Shown here one piece after another: positions 15,047 to 22,964 of a DNA stretch of 64,000 nucleotides. Position numbers and translations under genes: made by a program. The DNA is from Caldilineaceae bacterium (GTDB taxonomy: Bacteria > Chloroflexota > Anaerolineae > Caldilineales > Caldilineaceae). The DNA lies in the NCBI GenBank assembly GCA_026645575.1, contig JAPKMW010000025.1, forward strand, positions 1 to 64,000, written 5' to 3'. The notes beneath the pieces are model-generated. The model worked only from the letters and a program-made list of their open reading frames with translations. It was not told the DNA's origin and made no database searches. Numbering within the stretch: the first letter of the stretch is position 1; every line of letters starts with the position of its first letter.

Positions 15047-17014
15047 ATGACCATTCACATGTTAGCGCCCGACGTCGCCGCCAAGATCGCCGCCGGCGAG
15101 GTGGTGGAGCGACCGGGCAACGTCGCCAAAGAGTTGATCGAAAACAGCCTCGACGCCGGGGCAACCGAGATTCGCGTCGAAATCCGCGAAGGGGGTCAAC
15201 GGCTCCTACGCGTGATCGACAACGGCCACGGCATGACCGCCGAAGAGGCGCCCCTGGCCCTCTTGCGCCACGCCACCAGCAAGATCGCCAGCGCCGATGA
15301 TCTCTATAAAATCCAGACCTTTGGCTTCCGCGGCGAAGCGCTCTACAGCATCGCCGCCGTCAGTCAAATGACCCTGACCACGCGTCACCAGGACGATCCC
15401 TTTGGCACACAGTTGCGCGTTGAAGGTGGGGAAATCGTTGCCCAACAGCGCGCCGGCACACCGGTTGGGACGATTATCAACATTGAACATCTCTTTTTCA
15501 ATGTGCCGGCGCGCAAAAAATTTCTGCGCAAAGCCCCCACCGAAGCCGGTCAGATTACCGCCGTTGTCCAGCGCTATGCCCTCGCCTACCCCGATCGTCG
15601 CTTCAGCCTGGTCAACGAAGGCAAACTCATCTTCCAATCCACTGGCAGCGGCGATCTGCTTGATGTGTTGCTCAAACTTTATGGCTTGGAAAATACCAAA
15701 CAGATGACTGCTGTCGGCATACCGTCTTGGGCTTCCACCACCCGCCAGGATCTTCCCGAAGACATTGATTTCATGCCAGCGACCCCATCAGCCACCAGCC
15801 ACCAGTCACCAGTTAGTATCAATGTCTTTGGCTACACCAGTCTTCCCACCCTGACACGGGCGAATCGTAGCGATATTGATATTTTTGTCAACCGGCGCTA
15901 TGTGGAAGACCGCAGTGTGACCCATGCCATTGTCCAGGCATATCATACGCTGCTACCGGTAGGACGCTATCCCCTGGCGGTGATCTTTGTGGAGATTGAT
16001 CCGGCGCAGGTGGATGTCAATGTTCATCCACAAAAGGTGCAGGTGCGCTTTGTCGATGAGCGAGCCGTCTTTAGCGCGGTGCAAAAAGCGGTGCGCCGGG
16101 CCATTGTCACGGTGGCGCCGCCGCCGACCCTGACCCTGCCCGCCGCTGCACCAGTTACGGCTGACGAGATATGGGAATGGACAGAACCGGAAAGCTTCAA
16201 CGCTTCCACTTGGGTGGAGGAACGCCCGGTTGCGCAGCCAATGGCGCGACCAGCGGAGCAGAGCGCCTTTGATCTCTACACGCCGCCAGCGTCCACCGCT
16301 GCGCCCGCCGCGTTCAACCCGGCCGCGCTGCCAACTACCCCGGCTCAATGGCAAGACGCTGGTCACCCAATCTCCCAATCTCCCCCGGAGACCCAGCGCA
16401 CAGTGCAAGTCACCGCGCAAAAGCGCCAAATTCCGCCCTTGCGCGTTGTCGGCCAGATCGGCGCCATGTATATTGTGGCCGAGGGGCCGGAGGGCATGTA
16501 CCTCATCGACCAGCACGCCGCCCATGAGCGCATTCTCTACGAAAAATATCTGGCCCAGCGCTATGGCACGGTCGAAGGCGCCATCCCGCGCCAGCATCTG
16601 TTGGAGCCGTTGACCTTGCATATCGGCCATGAATTGACTGGGCTGGTGGCCGAGCATCTGGCGCAACTGGAGCAGGTCGGGTTTGAAGTGGAAGCCTTTG
16701 GCGGTGATACCTTCTTGGTGCGCGCCATCCCCAGCGTCCTCTCTGGGCAAGATCCCCTGCGCACACTGGAAGAGATTGTCAACGCTATGACCAATCGGCG
16801 CAATCTGGTGGGCGAAGAGGTGGAGGCGCGCATGGTCAAGATGATCTGCAAACGAGCCGCCATCAAAGCCGGTCAACTCCTCAGCGACCTGGAAATGCAA
16901 GAGTTGATCCACCAACTGGAAGCGTGCCAGTCACCCCGCACCTGTCCCCACGGTCGCCCGACGATGATTCAACTCTCGGCTGGTGAGTTGGAAAAGGCGT
17001 TTGGGCGGATCTAA
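15047..17014 (+). CDS. mutL: DNA mismatch repair endonuclease MutL
   Basis: MutL couples mismatch recognition by MutS to strand removal. The N-terminal GHKL ATPase has IAAGEVVERPGNVAKELIEN, DAGAT, DNGHGM and FGFRGEAL. The C-terminal dimerisation domain carries the endonuclease motif DQHAAHERILYE near residue 487 and CPHGRP near 633, so it belongs to the nicking class of bacteria lacking MutH. Two short stretches are repeat-derived and absent from typical MutL: TPSATSHQSPVS near residue 247 (DNA 15790-15813) and HPISQSPPE in the linker (DNA 16363-16384). No mutS is in the window. Confidence 0.95.
   Translation: MTIHMLAPDVAAKIAAGEVVERPGNVAKELIENSLDAGATEIRVEIREGGQRLLRVIDNGHGMTAEEAPLALLRHATSKIASADDLYKIQTFGFRGEALYSIAAVSQMTLTTRHQDDPFGTQLRVEGGEIVAQQRAGTPVGTIINIEHLFFNVPARKKFLRKAPTEAGQITAVVQRYALAYPDRRFSLVNEGKLIFQSTGSGDLLDVLLKLYGLENTKQMTAVGIPSWASTTRQDLPEDIDFMPATPSATSHQSPVSINVFGYTSLPTLTRANRSDIDIFVNRRYVEDRSVTHAIVQAYHTLLPVGRYPLAVIFVEIDPAQVDVNVHPQKVQVRFVDERAVFSAVQKAVRRAIVTVAPPPTLTLPAAAPVTADEIWEWTEPESFNASTWVEERPVAQPMARPAEQSAFDLYTPPASTAAPAAFNPAALPTTPAQWQDAGHPISQSPPETQRTVQVTAQKRQIPPLRVVGQIGAMYIVAEGPEGMYLIDQHAAHERILYEKYLAQRYGTVEGAIPRQHLLEPLTLHIGHELTGLVAEHLAQLEQVGFEVEAFGGDTFLVRAIPSVLSGQDPLRTLEEIVNAMTNRRNLVGEEVEARMVKMICKRAAIKAGQLLSDLEMQELIHQLEACQSPRTCPHGRPTMIQLSAGELEKAFGRI
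15790..15813. repeat. Short direct-repeat insert in mutL (AGCCACC words)
   Basis: Three to four copies of a CCACCAG/TCACCAGT word in tandem, in frame, adding about eight residues in a loop between two conserved strands of the GHKL/transducer region. Confidence 0.5.
16363..16384. repeat. Short direct-repeat insert in mutL linker (CCCAATCT words)
   Basis: TCACCCAATCTCCCAATCT matches the arm of the palindrome at 47150-47210 (TCACCCAATCTCCCC). It lies in frame in the disordered linker between the ATPase and endonuclease domains. Confidence 0.55.
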
Positions 17015-17046
17015 CAACATAATCATTTATTCATAACTACTCAGCT

Positions 17047-17097
17047 CGTAGCCGGTCCGTGACCGACATTTGGGGCGCCGGTCACGGACCGGCTACG
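17047..17097. repeat. Intergenic palindrome, 19-nt perfect arms
   Basis: Arms 17047-17065 and 17079-17097 (CGTAGCCGGTCCGTGACCG and complement) around a 13-nt loop, between mutL and the GH2 gene. The downstream flank CGGGCTGCGTAGTTAC is repeated exactly at 44265-44280. Confidence 0.9.
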
Positions 17098-17143
17098 GGC
17101 TGCGTAGTTACATTTATTCAATCATAGAAACTGAGAAAATCCT

Positions 17144-19888
17144 ATGTCACAAAATCTTCGGCCTGAATATCCCGATCCGCGTGCCCAGCGCGCCGCCTGG
17201 CAGAGCCTCAACGGCCCCTGGCGTTTTGCCTTTGACCCCGGCCTGATCGGGGAGCAGGAGCATTGGTATCTGCGCAACAGCCGTGGCAAGGTGAATGCCT
17301 ACATTGGCCGCCATCAGATGGAGAGCAAACCGCTGACCATCAATGTCCCCTTTCCCTGGGAAAGTCCGCTTTCCGGCGTCGCCCGCCCAGAGTACAAGGG
17401 CGCCGCATGGTATGAACGAGAGTTCACCGTGCCGGCGGAATGGCAAGGCTTGACCCCCTTCCTCAACTTCGGCGCCGTCGATTGGCAGGCGCGCGTCTGG
17501 GTCAATGGCCGGTTGGTGGCCGAAAATGAGAACGGCTACCTCCCCTTTGCCATCGACCTGAGCAAACATGTGCGCCCCGGCGAGCGCGCCATTGTCACTG
17601 TGCGCGCCTTTGACATTGCCGAGGCCAGCACTCTGGTCGGCAAACAGGTGCCCCGCTGGTACACCCACAGCAGCGGCATCTGGCAGAGCGTCTGGCTGGA
17701 AGGGCGGGCGCCGAGTCATATCACCAACATTCGCATTGAACCGCAGGTCGCCCGCCAGGAAGCAACGGTCAAACTCAAGGTGCAGGCGGCCCAAGCCGGC
17801 CTCTACACCGTGCGCGTCCGTTCCCACCACAACGCGTTCCCGACCCTTGAAGTCCAACGCGAACTGCGCACCGGTGAACAGCCTGTCCATTTCACGCTGC
17901 CGGTGCCGAACCCCAAACTCTGGTCGCCCGAATCGCCCTATCTCTATGAGATTGATGTGGAGTTGGAACCGGCCGCGGGCAGCGTAAAGGACACCGTTTC
18001 AACCTACTTCGGGCTGCGCACGGTGAGCCGTGGGCCGTGGAATGGCAACAACTATGAGTATATTCTGCTCAACGGCGAGCCGGTCTATCTGCGCGGCGCG
18101 CTCGACCAGGCATTCCACCCCGATGGCCTCCATGCCTACCCCAGCGACGACGTAATTCGTGGCGATATTCAACTGGCGAAGGATTTGGGCCTCAACATGT
18201 TGCGCTGCCACATCAAGCTCAACGACCCGCGCTACTATTACTGGGCCGACAAGCTAGGCTTGCTCATGATGTATGACTTCCCCAGCCCCGATCTTGATAC
18301 GCCTTCCATGCGCCGCACCTTTGAGCAGACGCTGTCACGAGCGCTGGAACGGGATTTTAATTCCCCGTCGATCTTTGCCTGGGTTATCTTTAACGAGACC
18401 TGGGGCCTCACCAACCATGACACCGCCGACAGCCACCGCTGGGTGCGCAAAATGCTGCACACCATGCAGAAGCTCGACCCCACCCGCTTAGTGGAAGATA
18501 ATTCGCCCTGTCACTACAACCATGTGGAGAGCGACATTAATTCCTGGCACTTCTACATCAACGACTACCGCCGGGTGCGTCATCATGTCCAGCGGGTGGT
18601 CGATGAAACCTATCCCGGCTCCGGCTTCAACTATGTCTGTCAAAACGACGCCGGTGACAACTTTGTGCAGACCACGGCCCCGCTCATGAACAGCGAATAT
18701 GGCGGTATCGCCGCCCGCAGTGGCGACCAGGACATTGCCTGGTGTTTCAAATACCAGACCACCGAGTTGCGCCGCCATGCCAAAATCTGCGGCTATGTCT
18801 ACACGGAGTTGGATGACATTGAGTGGGAACACAACGGCTTTGTCAACTACGACCGCAGCGCCAAAGAGTTTGGCTACGATTTCTTTGTCGAGGGCATGAC
18901 GGTGGCCGATCTCAACGCCGCCGATTTTGTTGGCCTGGATGCGCCCCCTTGCCAGAGCTTGCTGGCGGGCAGCGACTTTAGCGCGCCGCTCTTTGTTAGC
19001 CACTGGGGCGCACCCATGGGCGCCAGCCAGGTGCGCTGGCAACTCGACTTTACCAACCGCTTTGGCGAACGGACGCCGGTAGCCGAGGGGAAAATTGCCG
19101 TCACCCCCACCCGCTATACGGTCACCGACCTGGGCGAATTGCGCTGCACCCTGCCTAACGAAACCGGGCTGGCGACACTGGCGCTTTGGCTGGTTGATGA
19201 CGGTGGGCAAGTCCGCTGTCGCAACTATGTGAATGTGGAAGTGCGGGGCGCGGCGACACCGGCAAACACGCACCTCGACGAGCAGGTGCGATCAAATGTA
19301 GAACAAGTCACCAATGGCTGGGCGCTACGTTTTGCACCTGGCGACCTGCAACACACCTCCTGGCCGCAACCCTTTGTTGCGCCCGATGGCAGCAAATTCT
19401 CGGCTCCTGGCCGCGGCTGGGTGGAATATGGGGTGCCGGTGCCGGCTGCTATCGACATCAGCGCCGTCAAAAGCGCGCGTTTGTGCTTTGAAGCTGCCGC
19501 CCGCACCAGTGGCCTGCGCATCGACTGGCCGCAGCGTACCTATGGCTTCAACTATCCCCAAACCGACGCCACCCGCAAGATTCCGACTGATGTCACCGTG
19601 TCGATCAATGGCGTGGTGGTCGGCCAGGTACAGTTACCCGATGATCCGGCCGATGCACGAGGCGTACTCAGCCATCACAATGGCGTCGATCCGGGGTCAT
19701 ATGGCTTTTTGACCGAGTTGGTGATCGACGGCGCCACCTTGCAAGCGGCGTTGGCGGGGCAATCAACGCTGCAAATTCGCTTCACCGTGCCCGGCGAAGG
19801 CAACGCCCCCGGCGGCTTTGCGCTCTATGGCGAACGGCTGGGTTGTTATCCGGTCGAGCCGACGCTTTTCTTGCTCACGGCTAGTTGA
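17144..19888 (+). CDS. Glycoside hydrolase family 2 protein
   Basis: A 914-residue GH2 enzyme (beta-galactosidase/glucuronidase/mannosidase clan). Order: jelly-roll sugar-binding domain (LNGPWRFAF, GAAWYEREFTVP, FGAVDWQARVWVNG), Ig-like domain, then a TIM barrel with LLNGEPVYLRG, acid/base Glu in FNETWGL (near residue 427) and a probable nucleophile Glu in MNSEYGG (near 518). A long C-terminal beta region follows, with a second lectin-like fold. No signal peptide is seen, so it would act in the cytosol on imported sugars. Substrate cannot be assigned. The start has only a weak ribosome binding site. Confidence 0.9.
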   Translation: MSQNLRPEYPDPRAQRAAWQSLNGPWRFAFDPGLIGEQEHWYLRNSRGKVNAYIGRHQMESKPLTINVPFPWESPLSGVARPEYKGAAWYEREFTVPAEWQGLTPFLNFGAVDWQARVWVNGRLVAENENGYLPFAIDLSKHVRPGERAIVTVRAFDIAEASTLVGKQVPRWYTHSSGIWQSVWLEGRAPSHITNIRIEPQVARQEATVKLKVQAAQAGLYTVRVRSHHNAFPTLEVQRELRTGEQPVHFTLPVPNPKLWSPESPYLYEIDVELEPAAGSVKDTVSTYFGLRTVSRGPWNGNNYEYILLNGEPVYLRGALDQAFHPDGLHAYPSDDVIRGDIQLAKDLGLNMLRCHIKLNDPRYYYWADKLGLLMMYDFPSPDLDTPSMRRTFEQTLSRALERDFNSPSIFAWVIFNETWGLTNHDTADSHRWVRKMLHTMQKLDPTRLVEDNSPCHYNHVESDINSWHFYINDYRRVRHHVQRVVDETYPGSGFNYVCQNDAGDNFVQTTAPLMNSEYGGIAARSGDQDIAWCFKYQTTELRRHAKICGYVYTELDDIEWEHNGFVNYDRSAKEFGYDFFVEGMTVADLNAADFVGLDAPPCQSLLAGSDFSAPLFVSHWGAPMGASQVRWQLDFTNRFGERTPVAEGKIAVTPTRYTVTDLGELRCTLPNETGLATLALWLVDDGGQVRCRNYVNVEVRGAATPANTHLDEQVRSNVEQVTNGWALRFAPGDLQHTSWPQPFVAPDGSKFSAPGRGWVEYGVPVPAAIDISAVKSARLCFEAAARTSGLRIDWPQRTYGFNYPQTDATRKIPTDVTVSINGVVVGQVQLPDDPADARGVLSHHNGVDPGSYGFLTELVIDGATLQAALAGQSTLQIRFTVPGEGNAPGGFALYGERLGCYPVEPTLFLLTAS

Positions 19889-19895
19889 CAAGGCA

Positions 19896-19954
19896 ATCTT
19901 CCGGGAAGATCGGTTCGGTTGAGGGGATCGTCCGGTCAAATCTTCCCGGAAGAT
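19896..19954. repeat. Palindrome between convergent genes
   Basis: ATCTTCCGGGAAGAT at 19896-19910 pairs perfectly with 19940-19954. The arm is itself nearly palindromic. It lies between the convergent GH2 and 20008 genes and could terminate transcription, but no T-tract follows. Confidence 0.8.
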
Positions 19955-20007
19955 GGTTGGCAAGCCCGTGAGTTCCTGTTGGGTCAAGGCTCGCTTACCC
20001 TTATTAA

Positions 20008-20445
20008 CTAATCCCACCAAAAGGTGAAAACATACTCATGCTCATCCTCCTCCGTCACCCGTTTGATATCGGCGTAAAGTTCATCGCCCAGCCGGTAGAG
20101 AAAATTGCCCAGCTTTTGCCAATCCTCGGTTGTCCACTGGCGAAGGTAGGATTTATGCAGCTTCAGATCGACAAAGCGGCTGTTCTCTGAGCCAATGATA
20201 AAATCATGATGTGTCCGGCCTGTGTTGGGGTTAGTCGGGCCAAAGTCGATGCGGGGGATGTAGTCGTTGATCGACTGGATCAGATGAACCAGCACCGCGC
20301 CATTGGCAGCGTTCATCTCCTGGCAGCGTTCGGCAAAGATCAATGCGCTCTCCGGGTCCAGGGTGATCGACCAGTAGTAGCAGACCCGATCCAAGGCCAG
20401 GGCGGCTTCGATCACCGCGGGTTTGTTGTTGATGACAAGGGACAT
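20008..20445 (-). CDS. Unrecognised protein, second gene of a two-gene unit
   Basis: A 145-residue soluble acidic protein I cannot place in a family. It opens MSLVINNKPAVIEAAL, has several conserved-looking aromatic/acidic patches (YYWSITLDPES, YIPRIDFGP, HHDFIIGSENSRFVDL) and ends in EYVFTFWWD. ATG 20445 is chosen because AAGGAG lies 7 nt upstream; this leaves 19 nt to the stop of the 20465-22096 gene. Together they form a two-gene operon beside the defence-like genes. Function not assigned. Confidence 0.65.
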   Translation of the reverse strand: MSLVINNKPAVIEAALALDRVCYYWSITLDPESALIFAERCQEMNAANGAVLVHLIQSINDYIPRIDFGPTNPNTGRTHHDFIIGSENSRFVDLKLHKSYLRQWTTEDWQKLGNFLYRLGDELYADIKRVTEEDEHEYVFTFWWD

Positions 20446-20464
20446 GGGAAGGCTCCTTTCTTGC

Positions 20465-22096
20465 TTATGCTGCGGTTTCCTCGTCTGTTGATGCAATCAA
20501 GTAAGGCCAAAGTTCACTATGCTCCAGCACGTAGATGCGCAAGCGCCAAAAGGTTGCTTCCTGTCGCGCAATCAGGGCGAGGGCCAACAAGCTGCGGAGG
20601 ATAGTGACATCCTGCTCTTGATCGATCCGTTGCCAGGCGCTGGCGCGTAAGATGATCTGTTGTTCATAGGTGGCCCTGGTCAGCATCGTCAGCAGCAACG
20701 CCCGGTCAGCCACGGCAAAAACATCGGCATGAGCCTGAATGATCTTTTGTACCGGTTGTCCTAGCGCCGTGGCCAGGGTTTCAACCTGGGGGAACTGTTC
20801 CTGTTGCCGGTAGATCTGCTGGAGAATGTAGGCCGTTCCCGGCAAGGCCGACGAAACTGCGGTTAGCGCAGAAGCGGCTTGGGCGTTAACCTCTTCATCG
20901 GCGCCCGCCTCTTTGCGCGCCGCCTCGCGCTTTTCCAACTGGTTGATCAGTTCTTGCACCTCCTGCAACTGTTCACGGCACGACTGCTCCGCTTCGGTGA
21001 TGATTTTGCGGAAGCGGCTGCGTTGTTTTGGCGCATAGGCCGCAAAGTGATCCAACAGCGCCGCCGCTTCGATGAAATAATCCATCGCCGAGGGCGCGCC
21101 GCCGAAGTTCAGAAAAATTTGGACAAAGGTGTCTTGCATGTTCAACAGGGTATCGGCTTTGTGGACAAACAGATCGAGCGGTTCCCGGTCAGCCGGCGGG
21201 ATGGTGACAAAGTGGTGACACAAGACCTTGAGCAATTCCGGCAACGTAAAGGGCTTGCGCTTAGGCTCAAGCTGATTCGCCGCCAACACCAGATCGATGA
21301 GTCGCGGCAGATCTTGCGTTACGCTGAGGAACGTAGCAATCAACTTGATGGCGCCAATCTGGTTGAGGGATTGGTAGTCGCGCAGATCACGCTTCAAGTC
21401 ATGGCTGACGGCGCTTTCATCGGCAAGCCTTAGCAACCAGGCCAATTCCTCTGCTTCCGTGCCCAGAAAGAGCGCCTTGAAGCGTGTAATGACCTGCGTC
21501 GGATCGGGATAGAGCGCTGTGAGCCGGTGGTAGAGCCGTTCCCCGTCAAAACAGACTGGTTCTACCACCGGCGTGTCCAAGACCGCGTTGGCCCACTTCA
21601 CCATCTGCTCTACCTGGAAGCGCTCAATGTCGCCAAAGACAAAGGCTCGTTGTGGAAAGCGGCTTTCCAACAGGATGGCGACGGCCAACACCGCCAGATG
21701 GTAGGGATAGCCTTGGGTCTTGCCGCCAAAACGTTGAAAGCCGTTGCCGGTGGGGTAGTGCAAATCTTCCTCGTCCACCCAAAGCACATCGCGATCATCG
21801 TCGTTCCGGCGCTCTTGAAATTCGCGCATCTGCTTCCTGTGCAAGTCAAAGGTTTCGCCATGTTGATAGCTGACCAGATCACCGCTGATGCGCCAGTTTT
21901 CGTCGGAAGTACCCCGCCCCTCGACAATGTCCGGTGTATAGACATAGCACTTCTGCCCATGCCGCGTCTCTTCCACCAGACGCATCAACGGCGCCGGAAA
22001 CTTCGCCAAGAGCAGCAAACTTTCGTCATAGACCGCCGCCCACTGTTCGGCAGTAATGTCGTCAGGATTGATTGTGATCCGAATGCTTAAGCCCAT
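20465..22096 (-). CDS. Unrecognised 543-residue protein
   Basis: A soluble, largely helical protein I cannot assign. The first 190 residues are mixed alpha/beta (MGLSIRITINPDDITAEQ, WVDEEDLHYPTGNGFQRFGG, RAFVFGDIERFQVEQM); the rest is a helical solenoid-like region with a charged coiled-coil segment (EQSCREQLQEVQELINQLEK, residues about 370-395). No ATPase, nuclease or transmembrane signature is seen. ATG 22096 has GGAGG 5 nt upstream. It follows the terminator at 22162-22200 and is coupled to the small gene at 20008-20445, forming a separate unit on the edge of the island. Confidence 0.7.
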   Translation of the reverse strand: MGLSIRITINPDDITAEQWAAVYDESLLLLAKFPAPLMRLVEETRHGQKCYVYTPDIVEGRGTSDENWRISGDLVSYQHGETFDLHRKQMREFQERRNDDDRDVLWVDEEDLHYPTGNGFQRFGGKTQGYPYHLAVLAVAILLESRFPQRAFVFGDIERFQVEQMVKWANAVLDTPVVEPVCFDGERLYHRLTALYPDPTQVITRFKALFLGTEAEELAWLLRLADESAVSHDLKRDLRDYQSLNQIGAIKLIATFLSVTQDLPRLIDLVLAANQLEPKRKPFTLPELLKVLCHHFVTIPPADREPLDLFVHKADTLLNMQDTFVQIFLNFGGAPSAMDYFIEAAALLDHFAAYAPKQRSRFRKIITEAEQSCREQLQEVQELINQLEKREAARKEAGADEEVNAQAASALTAVSSALPGTAYILQQIYRQQEQFPQVETLATALGQPVQKIIQAHADVFAVADRALLLTMLTRATYEQQIILRASAWQRIDQEQDVTILRSLLALALIARQEATFWRLRIYVLEHSELWPYLIASTDEETAA

Positions 22097-22161
22097 GATC
22101 GCCTCCGTGGAAAATGGCTTGCCGACCCGCTGCGTCGCGCCGATGGCTCGTCCAGCCAAAT

Positions 22162-22200
22162 AAAAAATGTCGCCTGTAACCACAATGGTTATCAGGCGAC
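22162..22200 (-). terminator. Rho-independent terminator downstream of the AAA/DUF4276 operon
   Basis: On the minus strand a 14-15 nt stem (22200-22186 with 22182-22169, one bulge, 3-nt loop) is followed at once by the complement of AAAAAA at 22162-22167. It ends the minus-strand operon that includes the AAA ATPase and DUF4276 genes and separates it from the 22096 gene. Confidence 0.75.
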
Positions 22201-22266
22201 GGCAAATTTTATGTTGTACTGAAGCAGTGATAGCACAATTGTTCTATTTTGTCAAGCAAATAATAG

Positions 22267-22356
22267 CTATTCAATACCCATTTCGGCCAGCCATTCTCTT
22301 AAGCCCGCTTCAGAATCGGCCAACGCCACAGCGTAGATAGGAGTGGGCACCGGCAC
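22267..22356 (-). other. Short ORF or gene remnant after the DUF4276 gene
   Basis: A 29-codon frame from GTG 22356 reads VPVPTPIYAVALADSEAGL and ends WLAEMGIE, stopping at 22267. It has protein-like composition and begins 9 nt after the DUF4276 stop, before the terminator, but has no clear ribosome binding site. It may be the C-terminal piece of a lost gene. Confidence 0.3.
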
Positions 22357-22364
22357 GCTTCTCG

Positions 22365-22964
22365 TCAAAGTTTATCATCAAGAATTCGACGCACTCTCGC
22401 AAAGCTTGGTAATCGTTGGCCAAGGGTATCTGGATTTAGTTTTTCCAGCACTTCAAAAGAGCGTTTCCCCTTGGCATAGGCGTTGCTGCAATTGCGGGTG
22501 GCATGAACCAGACGGTTCTGTACATCATCCCGTCGGCGCTCTTCCAAATTGGCAAGCGGCGGCAGGGCATTTTCTTGTAATGCTCGCCCATAGTGCTTTG
22601 CCAGGGCCGCCCGATCCGCCACAATCCAGCTTTCCATACAGGTGGTCATCAAGAGAACCTGTTCATCTTCGGCGCCGGATGGTTGTTGCCAGCCTTCGTG
22701 GGTTGCCAGATGCGCCCAGGTTGCCTCAACATCGGCAACAGGAGTCTCGCTATCGATCAACATGGCAACATAATCAGCCCGCCCTTGCTGGGCATGTTCT
22801 GTTTGGAAATCATCAAAAGTGGCGGCCCGTCCACCACAAGCAACCAGGCGAGGCATACGGCCACGAAAACCGCTTTGTTCCAACAACTTGCGAAAGCCCT
22901 CCCGACAACGCGCGTGCAACTCTTTGGAATCGCCGCCGCCTTCCAGGTAGATCGTCTTTTTCAC
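22365..22964 (-). CDS. DUF4276 (TOPRIM-like) protein, partner of AAA ATPase
   Basis: A 199-residue protein starting at GTG 22964, which overlaps the ATPase stop codon as GTGA, with GGGAGG upstream. It opens with KKTIYLEGGGDSKEL, the glutamate/GGGDS motif of the TOPRIM-like DUF4276 family, followed by LIDSETPVADVEATW (an acidic D-x-E-like site) and CMESWIVADRAALAKHYG. TOPRIM nucleases or inhibitors paired with an OLD/AAA_21 ATPase are typical of anti-phage modules such as OLD and PARIS (AriB in PARIS is DUF4435). The role is inferred from family and coupling. Confidence 0.75.
   Translation of the reverse strand: MKKTIYLEGGGDSKELHARCREGFRKLLEQSGFRGRMPRLVACGGRAATFDDFQTEHAQQGRADYVAMLIDSETPVADVEATWAHLATHEGWQQPSGAEDEQVLLMTTCMESWIVADRAALAKHYGRALQENALPPLANLEERRRDDVQNRLVHATRNCSNAYAKGKRSFEVLEKLNPDTLGQRLPSFARVRRILDDKL

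Noticed and set aside
20879..22090. Plus-strand frames of 184 and 187 codons antisense to the 543-residue gene
   Set aside because: No ribosome sites or recognisable domains, and the minus-strand gene has good start signals and continuous coding character.
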